This document shows, in pieces, positions 34,292 to 47,539 of a stretch of DNA of 64,000 bases. Each line of letters opens with the position of its first letter. Position 1 is the stretch's first letter. The notes beneath the pieces were generated by a model that ran no database searches, was not told the origin of the DNA, and was given only the letters and a program-made list of their open reading frames with translations. Source of the DNA: Epiperipatus broadwayi (lineage: Eukaryota > Onychophora > Udeonychophora > Euonychophora > Peripatidae); NCBI GenBank assembly GCA_028023455.1, contig JAQFVV010000013.1, positions 4,716,001-4,780,000 of the forward strand. The letters run 5' to 3'. Both the position numbers and the translations under genes were made by a program.

Positions 34292-37250
34292 GAATTAATC
34301 TTTTGAGTTAGATCACCTCAATACATTCTCTCCATTATTTATCTAATGCATATTGTATCAATTTCTTTAAAAATATTCTATTCTCTGCAAGCATTGTCAA
34401 TTAATATTTTATAATAAATGCACAAATGATGACCAGTCATCCTTCATCATATTAAAAATTATTATATCTTTTCTCAAGTCAGATATAAACTTGAATTTTT
34501 ATTAAAAGTTAAAAAGAGAAATATAGCCAATAAAAGATAATAAGCAAATATTTATATATTTCAAAGTTAATAAGATAGTGAAGAAAGTTGATGTGTGATA
34601 TTAAATAATAGACTTATAGTAAAATACAGTTGGGATGTAATGATGTTCTAAGGTAACTTGGAAGATTAATTCACTTGAAATATATACTCAGGAGTCACAT
34701 TTCTTACTGTTTGTAATCATGTTTGAAGTCTGAGAATAATGTTATGTTTTAAATAAGAAATTATGAATGAAGAGAATTAAAACATTGAATAAAGAAAAAA
34801 ATGAGATCATGTGTAAACAAAAATTAAAATCTACTTGAAGTTTAATGTCATTGATAATCATTAAAGTATTTATTAAAAGACAATAATTATTAAGTATGTA
34901 GAAAATGCAATACATTCATATAGCATTTATATATACTTATGTATATTTAATAATATAAGAAAGCTTTTCTTAAAGCAAATAAATTGGAATATTGTATTGT
35001 TATAGAAAATAACAAATTTAATATAAAACTCACAAGAATAAAACTAGTACAATGACTATATCAATTTAAATATATTCAATTGATTAAAAACACACAAACT
35101 GATAAGTAGAATGAAAATACAATTTGTATAACAATGGAAAGATTATGTCTTTAAGGATCTAGTCTAAGCAATAAAATTAATACTTAATAAGTAAATGCTT
35201 AGATCATGTAACATTCAAACACCACCAGTAATGCTTTCAACCAGGATCTTTTAGCTCTCAAGATTCTACCACTGTAATAAACAGCACAGAATGAATTAAT
35301 CATTGGTTAATTAAAACAAATTCCATTATTTTATGAAGGACTTACACATTTTATTCCATTTGTTCATTGTTGTGATTCTTTAAAAAAAATTATGAAACAA
35401 TTTCTAGAATGAATTAAATTAAAATAAATAAAATTATTAAACAATATTGATTTAATAATTGAGACTTAATATTATCTATTGTGCTTAAGAGAAAGTTGAT
35501 ATAAAGGTTTTTTTTTTTTTATAAAAAAAACTCAAAATCCAACAGTAAGCTTAAAAAAATTGGAAAAGTTTGTTACACATTCCTTAAGTCCCAGTTTCAA
35601 AAACTACTCAATTATTCTTTTAGAACATGTGCAATTAATTTTACTTTTTTAAAAATGTCAAAGATTAATTTCTGTTATGTAAATAAATATTGTAAGAAAA
35701 ATAATGAGGTTGCTTCTACTATTAAATCAGTCAAAATATAATAATTTTGGTTCTGAAAATTTTTTCTTTTTGTTTGAAAAATTCATATATTTTAAAAGTA
35801 TTTTAAGATAAGACTAAATAAAAAAATGTAACATAATTATTTGCATTGTGTAAATAATATCATTTTATATTGAGGATATTTGCTATTTATTCTTTTATAG
35901 TTTATTATAAATATACATGCAAGATCTTTTCCAGATAATTAAACAATGGGTATACTTTGATCAAGAGATACTATTGCTTTTCACTCAAAAATTGATACAA
36001 AACTAATCAAAGAATAGTATAATGAATATTTTCAATAGCATTCAGTGAATTATACTATTATTAAGAACATTTACAATAAAATAGAAAATACATCTCACTA
36101 GAGGTTAGAACACTGATTATATCATAAAATCTTTTAATATAGTGGAATGTATACGAAAAGTAATCATGGTGGTTAAAAATAAATCAGTATTTCAGGAAAT
36201 TAAAGAATTATTTACTTCAGAAATATGCACGTTTATTAAGACAAATTTTTTTCTGGTAAAAAAATCTTAACTTTTAAAAATATTGCCATGTATTGTAACA
36301 CTTTTTTTTTTTATTGATTATACAATAATTGAAATAACTTTGTTAATCAGAGATTAACTGCAACTTTTGTATTTTTGATAAAAGAATTTAAATGTGAAAA
36401 ATATCGGATACTCTGAGATTAATTAGTACAAATTTTATTTTCTAAAAACTGAAAGCAGCAATTATTTTCCAATTTTTCAAATCGAAGAGAGTTCAGAACA
36501 TCAGCCTTTTCTTTCATCATTGCAACTTTTAATACATTTTATTTTAAGATTTATTATTTTCACTTACGCTTATACATTATTAAATTAATTTTTATTTTAC
36601 AATTTTTGGAGTACTTCCTAAACTACCAGGTAAAAGTACATAAAGCTTATTCAAAAACTTTTAATTTAAAAACCACTTACTAAATCAATTATTTTTAATA
36701 CAATAAAATTTGTTTTTGACTATCTTAATTATCTGATTCTCCAATAGTCTTTTTAATGACCGCAATCATTTTTCGTTTACACGTAAGATATTACAAGTAT
36801 TTTCTGATGATTTTTTTTATATCTTTGACGACTTTTTAAAACTAATTATTATAATAAAACTACATTTACTAGAATTTGAGAAAATTCCAGATTTAGCATA
36901 CACATACGGTGTCATCTAAACTTTTCCGTTGAAAGTGAATCATTCTTCATCCTTCTTGTATAACAATAAGTTCCTTTTATTTATAATGATAAAAAAAAAT
37001 ACTCGGAGTCAAGGAACTAAAAAAACTTTAATTGTAGAGACAAAGAAAAAAAAAGATTAAATTACAAGTAATAAACAAAGTTGTTAACAACGTTTATTTT
37101 TATGAAAATTTAAAATAGTTCAATAAAAAGTATATTTAACCAATATTAGATTAATTAAAGCAAGACTAATATATAATAGATTAATTCTAAGTGACAATTC
37201 CGCATATAATCCTATTTATAATGCTATTTGAAAACCATAACGAGATTATA
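34292..37250. other. A+T-rich sequence, nothing assigned
   Basis: No domain, exon pair or repeat boundary was recognised. The last few hundred bases may hold the promoter of the putative gene starting at 37321. Confidence 0.45.
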
Positions 37251-37320
37251 TAAATTTCAACCAATAGAATTACATATCAAAATACATTGCGAGTGAGTGC
37301 TACTGATCAATAATATCAAC

Positions 37321-37339
37321 ATGGAGGGTATTGAATCAG
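37321..37339 (+). CDS. Putative first coding exon, MEGIES
   Basis: ATG at 37321 in the context CAACATGG opens six codons, MEGIES, followed by one base (G). The next bases GTAACA form a plausible splice donor. A CCAAT box at about 37260 and a change to less A+T-rich sequence upstream suit a promoter and 5' UTR. The leftover base joins in frame with the exon at 42830, giving MEGIES-A-SSGKLM. The case rests on agreement of ATG, splice sites and phase across three exons; the protein is not recognised. Confidence 0.45.
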
Positions 37340-38940
37340 GTAACAATATTTTACTAATTGTTATTGATAAAAAAATTAACTTGTAATATTTTGCTATATT
37401 CTACATTTAAAATTTTACAATGGTTCGATTTTTTTTCTTTTTTGCTTGGAAATTTATTTTTTCTATTGGAAAGTTCTGGCTACGTAGATATTTTGCCAGT
37501 TTGTTCTGTTTACTTCTGAAACTCAGCTGTCGCTTATTACGTCATTGGAATTATGTACTTTTATTACTGGGCTCTTTGACACAAATCTGCTAGTATTTTT
37601 TTATATTAATTATATCTGGAATGCATAAGAAATAAAGTCATTGCACCCCATTTTATTTTCTGTTATTTATTCATATATAATTTGTTGTTAAACCATTAAA
37701 TTTAGTGTGTGTATGTTTACCTAATTGTATCACGCTTTATGGAAATTACATTTATGTTTTATTGTGACTTATTTTTTCCAAGTAAGATCATTTCTCCCTA
37801 TAGAATGGAATGGAAAAAAAAAAAAGTCGCCAAAAAAAATTTGCAGTAGAAAATATGTATAGTCAGCTAAAACAGTGGGCACTTTGGTTCTGAGTTCCGA
37901 CTCGAAGTTGGAAAGACAGAAATAAGTACTTTTTTTTTTCATTTTAATTCTTTCTACTCGCGAGCTCATATTTTATTTATGTTTTGCCTTGAATTCTTCT
38001 CATTGTTAATTTGTTTTATTGCTAAAAGTAGCAACATGGGATTAAGGAAAGCATTAATAATTTATTCATATGTACTATGTTGAAATTCTAATAGTAAGAA
38101 GAAAGAAAATAAAAATATGCTGGAAGATAATTCTCTCTGAAAGGAAGTCACTAATCATATGATTAAGAAAAAAACCAAGAATATTTCGTAATTGGTCTGA
38201 TCGCTTTCTTGCAGTATATTGGATTAGATTATATTTCCTTTCAAGTTTACTAGAGTTACCTATAATAAGGAGTTTTCGTTAGCAGTAATTACTCCAGAAT
38301 GGTTTTTGGAACACATTCTATAATTTTTTTAAAAAATTAAATTGTTCATCTATGTTTAAATACACTCACATAAAATGGTTAATTGTAATAGGACGAAGTA
38401 TATAAGTGTAAGTAAAATACATATACAGAAATTAAAAAAAAAAAGCTTTTTAAAATAATAAACTAAAATAAAATATAAAAGTTTATGTGATCAGAAAAGA
38501 TTTTCTAAACAAGTACATAACATCATTTCAACAATGTATAAGAATCAAATTTTATGCACTCAAAGTATATCTAAAAAGATTATACTAATCCCTTGTTTGA
38601 TTAATAATTCTTATTTTCTTTAAATGAGATTAAAACATTTAATATTACTTAATTTGAACATTATAAATTATATACTACAAACATTAATTTTACAAAAAAT
38701 TAGCCACCATTATTCACACATATAAATTGCCATCCCTCACAACTAATTTTTTGTAGTATGATAAAACCTCTTGTACAAAAGAATAGTACTTCATTTAAAA
38801 AAATTTATGTTTGAAATTAAAAAAAATATTTTTTCTACCTTCATATTTGTAAAGGTATCAATTATGGTGTGCAGTTGTAATGAATCTACAACTGCAATGA
38901 AAATTAATTTGACAATGTTTCGTATAACATTGTCATTTTT
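37340..38940. other. Putative intron 1, first part
   Basis: A+T-rich sequence before the hAT relic, with no further exon seen. Confidence 0.35.
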
Positions 38941-38949
38941 AAATAGTTT

Positions 38950-41270
38950 TTGCTAAATTTTAATTTTGAAATGGTAGGGACTAATAGCAACCCTGATAAG
39001 AAGTTTTAAAAATATTTTTTTAAGTGATGGCTGGAAAAAGTAATAACTAGATTGTTAGAAGTCGAGTGTTGCAATAAATCCAAAGGTGACATGTTTGTTT
39101 TATGTAGACTTTTAGAATTTAATTTTTTAAAATAATTCTGCACCGTAAGTATCTGATTCATTACTATAGATGTGTTTTAGGACCAATTTGTTGCATTATT
39201 TTACAAATTCTTATTCCTCAATAATTTTCAAATTGTATGAAAACTAAAAATATCCCTTCAAAAGTAATAAAAATTTGTCTTAAAACTATCTTTAGGATCT
39301 TGCATTCTCATGCTCATAATCAAACTGTATCTTGATTTTGCATTGAAATTTTGGGAAAAGACTAAATTAAAATTAATAGATTTGGAAAATTCTTTGGCAG
39401 ATGAAATTAGTCTATTAAAAGACTATTATGCAAATCTTTTGATACACATTTTCAAGTCCTTCAACTTCTCTGCTGCTATGATCATTTGGCAAGCTTTATT
39501 CTGAAAGAAATTTGTTATATTGATTTTTAAAATTATTTTATTTCAAATGTTGATAGATTAAACAAATTTGAAGTAATTAATTTTGGTCTCAAAGAAATGC
39601 ACTTGATGTTTGTATCTGTTTCTCTTGATTCATCATCTTATGTGTCAAAAAATGCATCATATATCTCCTAAATGAAATTTATATGATTATAGTGATTTAA
39701 TTCTACTTTTCCAATGTATTTGACTCATGAGCTGCAATGACATGTTGGAATATAATTTTTAAAGATGCTCCAATGGTATATAGATAAGGAAATAAATATG
39801 CTTCTTGAATAATACTAAAAAATTAACCACTTTATTTGTTGCTTTGCAAACATTACCAACAACTAAATTTAAACCGTGTGTCATACAAAGAATAAATATT
39901 GCAAGAAAATTTAAATTTAAGATTCAATCTTGCAAACCAACATTTTTACTCCTCATACTTGACTCATTGTTTATTATCTTACCCTCATAAGTTTCCTTTA
40001 TTTCTATAAGTTAGGTTTATGTAACTCATTCAAAAATTAAATAAATCTCCTGTAGTATCATAAATAAGACAGAATGAAATAAAATGTTCTTTCACTTCCA
40101 CATTTCTTACATGTATGGAAACATACCTAAGAACCACAGCCGACTGTTTGATGTGTGATGCATTCTGGATACAATCCGCTATTATTAAAAAACATTTCCT
40201 TTTTAAATTTCTTCTAAAATGATTTTTCGTATTTCCACAATATTTATTATTTTGAATTTTATCTCTTAAGATAATGAACAATTCTTTGTATCATCCATTT
40301 TAGAATGCTGAATTTATCTTATGACTTCATCTATAGTATTGTCAAATTTAACAATCATTTTCCTTTTTTGTTTTAGAAAGTTATCATTATCAGTAATATA
40401 TAACTTATTTGATGTACCACGAATAAGTCCCTACTTTGATAAAAATTATGCTATAGCTATAATTCTTTTGGTGACAGTATGTCATTCTCCCCTCCACAGC
40501 GAATAATTTTTGTTGTGATCTATTTTTCAATTGTATCCATTTTTGTGATTAATTAAATGTTGAAACTAATTTCATATTTAGACAGATTGTGAATAAAGAA
40601 TACTAGACACAAAAATCATTTGTTAATTTCATTTTTGATGTATTAAATATTTTGCAACAAAAATAGTATTTTTTTACTTGCTGAAGAGACTAACTGCTGC
40701 CTTGTATTTTTTAACATGCAGAAATGATTATTTAATGAACATTTTTTGCTTATAGCATTTCTAGGAAAATTATTTATTTGCATAAATTCTTTTTTTACTT
40801 AAACATTCTTTAAGTTAATGAGCAAAGTTTTTGGGTCACATTCTGGAATTGGTTAGATTATCACTAATTAGTTTTTTATTCATGTTGTCCATTCTATAAT
40901 CATTTGAATTTTGACCAGCTACCAACTGAATAGTTTTTTAATCATCCATAGTATCTATTCTATGCTTACATTAGATAATAAAGGATTAGTTTGTCCCCTT
41001 CCTAAAGTGTCCAGAATAATACAGCCACTGATAACTCTTTTATTATATATATTGATGGAATCTTTTTTTTTTTCACTATCATTGTCAGAAAGATTGGTAT
41101 CTGGATCATGTGTTATTTTAGAGCTGGATGTTGATTGTTCAGTTTTGATTTTTTTTTTTGAGTGGCATTAGATGTTTAGTAATGAATGTTATAAAGAATC
41201 TCTCCAGTTTTTTCCATTCCTTTCATTCACTAATTTTTTTACTATACTGGTAACAAACAACGGTTTTTTC
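38950..41270 (-). pseudogene. hAT transposase relic (ZMYM1-like), minus strand
   Basis: Across several frames the minus strand reads like the domesticated and transposon hAT proteins annotated as zinc finger MYM-type protein 1. In order: VNERNGKNWRDSL (about 41210), NKMDT region, AVVLRYVSIHVRNVEVKEHF then FCLIYDTTGDLF (about 40140-40050), MTHGLNLVVGNVCKATNKVV (about 39870) and W.SRIKS (about 39690). These match the usual order of DDE-region blocks (LRYV...VKEHF; DTTG; C.HGLNLV). Stops and frameshifts are abundant, so it is inactive. Open frames on the plus strand here are antisense shadows. Terminal repeats were not identified. Confidence 0.66.
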
Positions 41271-42829
41271 ATTTTTGTATCTGACATCTAAATGACTTAC
41301 TACAAAAAAATAAATATCTATTTGTTTAATAATTACATTTTTCTATTTGAAAGATGACAAAATAGATTTTATTAGATATATATTTCTAATTAGTTACCAT
41401 ACCTTAAATTTGACTAAATGTTGTATAGAAATAGAGAGTAATTTTTTTTTTCAAGACCAATAATAAGCTGTAGATTAATAATAAGTAACAAGTTTTATAG
41501 ATTTTCTGAAAAAGAACCATAATTTAATTTACATTTATCATGCGAATTAGAATTTCAAAACTGTGTCTTTTAAATAAATAATCTAGTTATAGATTATATA
41601 TACTGAGAAAAGTTTATATGACTGTATAATGTGTAGATATAAATTGTAGATGAGAAAAACATATATGACTTTATATAAGGATATTAAATTTTTTTATAAC
41701 GACATAGTTTATTTAGTGCTAACTCATAGTTCATTTAATGCTAATTCAATAAATATATATAGTAACAATAATAAGGCAATTTATTTCACTTATTGTGCAA
41801 AATGAATACATTTCAAATTAATATTTAAATCCATGGACTTAATTTCATCTGCAGAGCTACCACACATATTGTAAATATCAGTTAGAAAATAAAAAAATAG
41901 AAAAATGTCAAAAAAAAAAAAGCAAAAAACCTTTGATTCAAAATGCTACTCATTGAGAACACCACAACATGAGAATGGCTGCGCATACCACAGTATGTGT
42001 GAATATATATAATAATTCATATATCATGCAGTAGAAAATCTCAGTATTGTTCTGATTGTTTGTAATATTTTTTTTATATCTCTTATTAAATATTTTGTGT
42101 TCACTTAATCAATTTATCACTGTTATTCTTTAAACAAAAAATTAAAAAATTTAATACATCTCAGGAAATAAATATCCTTTTTTATATATATACAGTATAT
42201 CAAACAGTCCAATAAATTACAGTGTAAATAATTCTATACATATGCCTTTTATTATAAATCTTGATTTATTTTATGAATTATATTTCTTTTTTTTATTTGT
42301 ATATATTGTTTATTATCCTCTCCACCTATGTTTTTAATGTTAGCAAATAGATGTTTTATACAATATCGCTCTGTTGTATTACTTTGAAATATCTGTTTAG
42401 TATGTTATCAAAAATCAACAATGGCATTTTATATGTAAAGTATTTATATCATCAATAACTAGATTTTTATGAACTTAGTCACTTTCAAATAACTCAGCAA
42501 GGGAATTGTACTTATTTTTGTAAATTCAATATCATTTATTTAGGATCATTATGTTGTAGCAATATTTTATAAATCCTTTTCATGTGTTTAAAAATAGTAT
42601 TTGTAGTTTTTTTTTTTTTTAATGCAAATAATTTTTATTTTTTTCACAACTATTTGTTATACATTACTTTGAAATTCAACGTATTCACATTTTTGGATTT
42701 AAACAAGTATATTATTTTATATATCAACTTTTATATTTACTCCTTTAATTCACTGTTTTTTTTTTAAAAATCAAAGCACTTGGAAAATTATATTATTTTG
42801 ATAAGTAATATATTTTTAATACTTTTTAG
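41271..42829. other. A+T-rich sequence, rest of putative intron 1
   Basis: No supported feature. A T-rich tract ending in TTTTTAG leads into 42830. Confidence 0.4.
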
Positions 42830-42883
42830 CTTCTTCAGGCAAATTGATGACAGCTGTTGCTAGTTCTTTAGACTGGCCTGATT
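42830..42883 (+). CDS. Putative second coding exon
   Basis: The acceptor is ACTTTTTAG at 42821-42829 and the donor is ATT|GTGAGT at 42881-42889. The 54-bp exon continues the frame from 37339 and reads A-SSGKLMTAVASSLDWPD plus one base T. It is a short block of ordinary codon use within A+T-rich DNA. The carried T joins the exon at 48229 to give tryptophan. Confidence 0.47.
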
Positions 42884-43211
42884 GTGAGTTGAGTTTTATC
42901 TGTATTAACTCTTATAGGAATTTTTTTAAAAATTTTTTCTTTCTAACTGTAAAATTAATTTTCTTTACTAAATTATACTAAATGTACTGTGAAATTAATC
43001 TTGTATATAATATTTTATTGAAAAAATGTAATAATTATTTATTGTTTTGATGATTTAAGCAAAAGTTATTTTCGAATAATGATAATCAGTTTGTAAATAA
43101 TAAGTGATCAAATTGCTGAACTCTCAAGTATTTTTTTTTTCCCACAAACTTTTCTACATTGGTTATATTAGTCTTAATATAGATAATAATATTAAAACAC
43201 TTTATAATCTT

Positions 43212-43432
43212 AATACAATGCAATGCTATAATTTTATTAAATTATTCAATCTAGTAATAGTTTTGATTGTAGAATAGTCTTCCTCACAGTTTTATCTATT
43301 TATTTTTTTCTATTTATATTTTAAAATTAGTAAATAAATAGAAAAAGCTCTGAGGAAGATTATTATATTGTTGAAACTATTGATTGGATTGAATAATTTA
43401 ATAAAATAAAATATTGTATTGCATTGTAATGA
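43212..43432. repeat. Inverted repeat with hammerhead-like core words
   Basis: TACAATGCAATGC...TTATTAAATTATTCAATC (43212-43252) is mirrored by GATTGAATAATTTAATAAAA...ATTGCATTGTA (to 43432). Arms are about 100 bp. The right arm reads CTGAGGAAGATT...GTTGAAACTATTG (43350-43382), which has the spacing of hammerhead core words but no convincing stem II. It abuts the terminus of the hAT element. Confidence 0.5.
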
Positions 43433-43440
43433 GTGTGTAA

Positions 43441-45975
43441 AGTAGCGTTTCTCAACTTTTTTGCCACACGACCCAATAGACTTCATTAAAATAGTTCTGT
43501 GACCCAAATGTTTATTACATAAATTATAATATAATATAGAGATATTATATCAGCATGATCTGTATATATGTATATATTAGGATCAATTTGATAATATTTA
43601 TAATGAACAAATAATTTGTAAGTTAAAAGTTGAGTTAAAGTTAAACTACATATTTTTAATTTAAAAGCTTAACAGATTTTGTTAATTACCAAAAAAAAAG
43701 TGTTTTCTTTTCAAATAAGGTTTTATTTATATATGAAATACAAGCAAAAATTATAAAAATAAATTATACAGAATTTTATTTAAGTTATGTATGAAAAATA
43801 TAAAAAATAGTCTACTTTGACTTATCAGTTTGATTTCAATATTATTTGAAGTTACTGTAAAAAATTTGTAAAACTGCAGCAATAACATATTTAAATAAAA
43901 TTTGCTATTAAAATATTATAAATTAATTTATTAATTTTAATTATATTTATTACAAACATATTTAAATTATGAACATAGAATGCAAAATAATTATTTAATG
44001 GCTTTGTTGTTGTTGCTTCTTTTCAATTAATTTAGCAATTCTTGCTCCAATAGAATTAGTTAAAGCTAATCTCATTGTTGAACTAACATCGAGTTGGTTT
44101 CTAAACTTATTTTTCGTAACAATCATTATTGAAAATCCACTTTCAGTCAAATAAGTTGTTGCAAATGGAAGTTAACAATTTTATAGTCTTTTCACTAAAG
44201 ATTGGATATTCATCCTGAACTTCTAACCAAAATGTAGGCAAATTCTTCTGGTTTTCTTTAAACTTTAATTCTAAACTTTCGTCCACCGAGAATTCTATTA
44301 ATTTTTCTTCTTCTGATAAATTTAAGTTATGTGAATGGTGTTGTTGGAAAGGATTTACAATCCACATATTTTTGAAACGACTATCTTCTGTAGGTGGAAA
44401 GTATTGAAAAAACTTTTCTTTTAATTTTAATAAGTGATTCTGAATGATTTTACTTATACCTGAAATTTCATCATGCGTTATCATTTTATCCTCAATCATT
44501 TGTGAAAACAAAGGAAACATGTCAAAACAATTGCTTCTAACTCTGTTAAACCAGAGTTCAATTTTTTTTACAAATAAAAAGATTTGTGTGACATCCTTGT
44601 AATGACAAAGTTAAATTGTTTATTAATGAAAATATATCAGCTACACATTACTTTTAAAATATTCACTGAATACTGTTAGCTTCTGTTCATTAAGAAATAT
44701 TTCAATTTCCACGAAGTTCAAATAATCTACTCAGAACTCTCCCTTTTGAAGGCCATCTTATGTGGGAATGTAATAATAAATTTTTATAAGCTGAACCCAT
44801 TTCATCACACATTAATTGAAATAGACACATGTTTAATGCACTCTTTCAAATATAGTTCACTGTTTGTAAAAATATCATGTAAATCTGCACACATATCTTT
44901 GCTAGCCAATTGTTCCCAATGAAGAAAACAATGAGTTATTATTAAATCTGGATGAGAAATTTCCTTTATGCATGTTACTAAACCCCTAGGTTATTCTGTC
45001 ATTGCCGCAGCTCCATCAGTACAAATCCCTATGCATCTTTCCCAAGAAATATTTTTTGTTTGGAAATGCAATTTCATTATCTTTAAAATTTATTCTGATA
45101 TTGTTGAAGATTCTAATTTTAAACTGCATAGGAATTCTTCCAGAATATCTTTACATGTAAGATCAATATATCTTATATAAACTAATATTATTGCATCATT
45201 AGAAATGTCTGTAGATTCGTCTAATTGAATTGAATAATACTAGGATTTTTTTATATTTTCTATTAATTGAGATTTAACATCACCAAGTCAAATACTCGCC
45301 GACTTATAGTGTCGTTTGACAAGGGAATGCTATTTATTTTTGATTCAAATTCATTGCCAAATAATTCTTTGCAAATATCTTTCATGCATGGCTTTAATAA
45401 CATTTACCCTATTGTATATGTTTTTTCGCATTTAGCAATGCAATAGGCTGCCAAATACGAACATTTTAAAAGTTTTTTTTATCTGTAGAAGCAAATTTTG
45501 TTAAATTAGATCTATTTGTTTTAAATTCATCTCGTTTTCTTAAAAAAAAAAAAAAATCAATAGATTTATTTTTATATTGACTATGGTTTGTTTCCAAATG
45601 CCTTAATAGTTTGTTACTTTTAAATGAAGAATTAGCCAAAGTAGATCCACAGACAACACATTGTGGTATTTTTATTCCATTTTCTTTTATAAAAGTGAAA
45701 CCATAATTAATATATTTTTCTTTATAATTATAAACAAAAGTTTGCGTCAATTTTGGTTTTTTTCACTACTGGTTCACTTGACATAGTAGGCAGTTTTACA
45801 TTTTCATCATCCGAATTGGGTTCTTGAGAAATTTCTTGTTCCTTTCTTCCAAAAAAATTAACTATTTTACTTTGTTTACTCACTATTAAACAAGGCTGAA
45901 AGAAATACAAAAGAAGAGATAAATTGGAAATATTAAATGCTATCAGTACAATGTATGTATTAATCACATACAATG
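43441..45975 (-). mobile_element. hAT transposon relic (ZBED5/FAM200-like) with one terminal repeat
   Basis: The left terminus (43441-43510) has GTTTCTCAACTTTTTTGCCA, ACGACCC and CTGTGACCCA, a classic hAT terminal repeat. The transposase lies on the minus strand from about 45930 to 44010. A start region SKQSKIVNFFGRKEQEIS is followed by a zf-BED finger (PQCVVCGSTLANSSFKSNKL, HLETNH; about 45660-45590). Then come SIQLDESTDIS-like sequence (about 45235), WERCIGICTDGAAAM (about 45048-45002) and the C-terminal dimerisation part ESLELKFKENQ, FWLEVQDEYPIFSEKTIKLL (44280-44170). Several stops and frameshifts break it. The right terminal repeat is not seen and may be lost or displaced by the PLE inserted just beyond. 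Confidence 0.8.
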
Positions 45976-46007
45976 AAATATAAGTATTATTTGTAAATTA
46001 CAAGTAT

Positions 46008-47330
46008 ATGTACCTTTTAACAAAATTGTTACAAGATATGTTGGGTTTTGGAAGATATACAATTGCATCTTCTTATGAATTTGTTGATAAAATTAAAAAT
46101 ATAAAAATAAATGATAATGATCTGTTAGTGTCATTAGATGTAACAGAATTATATGGATCAATTGATCATCTTGAATCTATAAATTTAATTGAAATTGAAC
46201 TAATTAATATGTCTGTAAATAAACATTTAATAAATTTTATTATTGAATCACTAAAATTTATAAGTGATAATATTATTGCAACATATAATGATAGGTTTTA
46301 TAAAATGGGTAAAGGATGGCCAGTGGTATTACCTATGGTAGCACAAATTTGTAATTTTACATTGTCGAAATATGAAGATATTATATGTACTTCTTATAAT
46401 TTTGAAGATATTAAAATTTATACTAGATATGTTTGTGGTCCTAAAGACTTTATTGAGGTTCTGTTATATAATTTGAATAATTTAAACAATTTAAAATGGA
46501 TTATTGAGAATGAACAAAATGGAAAAATAAAATTTTTGGATTTACAAATATTTAGAAATGCTACTGATTTAAATTATAAATTAATTTTCAAACCTATTGG
46601 AGAAAGAGGATATATTTATTTTAAATCACGTGTTCCAATGATACATAAAATGGCAAGTCTGAAATCATTTTTGCATCGCAATAATAAATTATGTAAATAT
46701 AAAAGTGATAAAATTTTAAATATTGAAGTCTTTGCTAATGAACTTTTAAAGGTTGGTTATGATAAAAACCAAATTTTGCGTACAGTAAATTCATTTAATA
46801 ATAATAAGAGTGATTGCAGTGTTACTTTAGATAATGAAAAATGGATATCTATGCCATTTATAAAAAACATGCAATCTAAATTAATTAAAAATATATTTAA
46901 AGAAAAGTATAATATTTCATTTTGTGTTCTTCCGAATGTTAATTGATTGATTAATAATTCTAAGAGTATAATTCCTAAATTGCAGAGAAGTAATATAATT
47001 TATCAGATTTCATGTGGATGTCAGAAATTATATATCGGTGAATCAAGTTGTTCTGTGGAGAAAAGATTGAAGGAGCATCAATTATTATATAATCGAATTA
47101 AAAATAATGCAAATAGTCGATTTAATACAGCTTCAGTATTCTTTGATCATGAAAAGACTTGTAATTATAGATTTACATTTAATAGTAGTGAAATAAAAAT
47201 ATTAATGGAAGAAAGAAATCATAAAAAGAGGAAAATTAAAGAGGCAATTTTGATTGATAAATTTAAGGATGATGTTATTAATAGACAAGTTGCAAATACG
47301 GCTATACATAGCTTATGGAAATATACGTAA
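46008..47330 (+). pseudogene. Penelope-like element ORF: reverse transcriptase plus GIY-YIG endonuclease
   Basis: A 5'-truncated PLE reading frame of about 440 codons is interrupted by a single in-frame TGA at 46944-46946. The first part is a reverse transcriptase: YTIASSYEFVDKIKN, motif A LDVTELYGSID (about 46132), GKGWPVVLPMVAQICNF, the motif C position TRYVCGPKDF (about 46428), then MIHKMASLKSFLHRNNKL and NELLKVGYDKNQI. Active PLEs have YVDD at motif C; here it reads YVCG, so catalysis is probably lost. The second part (46947-47330) is a GIY-YIG domain: IIYQISCGCQKLYIGESSCS, EKRLKEHQ, FFDHEKTC, then KIKEAILIDKFK. PLEs move by endonuclease-primed reverse transcription. It lies next to the hAT relic and within putative intron 2. 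Confidence 0.88.
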
Positions 47331-47336
47331 CATTAA

Positions 47337-47412
47337 GTTTAAAAAATTTGAAATTCAGTTAAAGCTGACGAGGATTACCACGTAATCGAAAGCGCTACAA
47401 ATGAACTTAAAC
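47337..47412 (+). ncRNA. Hammerhead-like motif at the PLE 3' end
   Basis: Seven bases after the PLE stop codon an outer stem forms (GTTTAA 47337-47342 with TTAAAC 47407-47412; ATTTG 47346-47350 with CAAAT 47398-47402). Inside are CTGACGA (47365-47371), a GATTAC-CAC-GTAATC hairpin and GAAA (47388-47391), with the palindrome AGCGCT (47391-47396) and A at the cleavage position. The core words and order are those of a type I hammerhead with very short stem III. Against it, 14 unpaired bases separate stem I from CTGACGA and one G is extra at the base of stem II, so this copy is probably decayed. Confidence 0.5.
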
Positions 47413-47539
47413 TATAATATTGTATTTACCGTTAAATTTTTTTTATTATTATATATATATATGTATGTATATCTTTGGGTCTCTTTTCTTATAATATCAG
47501 AATAATGAGATTGCAGATCATATAGCAAAATATTGAAAA

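Noticed and set aside
39310-39504. 64-codon open frame on the plus strand
   Set aside because: It lies antisense to the ZMYM1-like hAT relic and has no motif of its own.
44968-45180. 70-codon plus-strand open frame
   Set aside because: It is antisense to the conserved CTDGAAAM region of the ZBED-like transposase.
47365-47398. Calling the PLE 3' motif an active ribozyme
   Set aside because: Fourteen bases separate the closing stem from CTGACGA and stem II has an extra G, so only a decayed or divergent hammerhead is supported.
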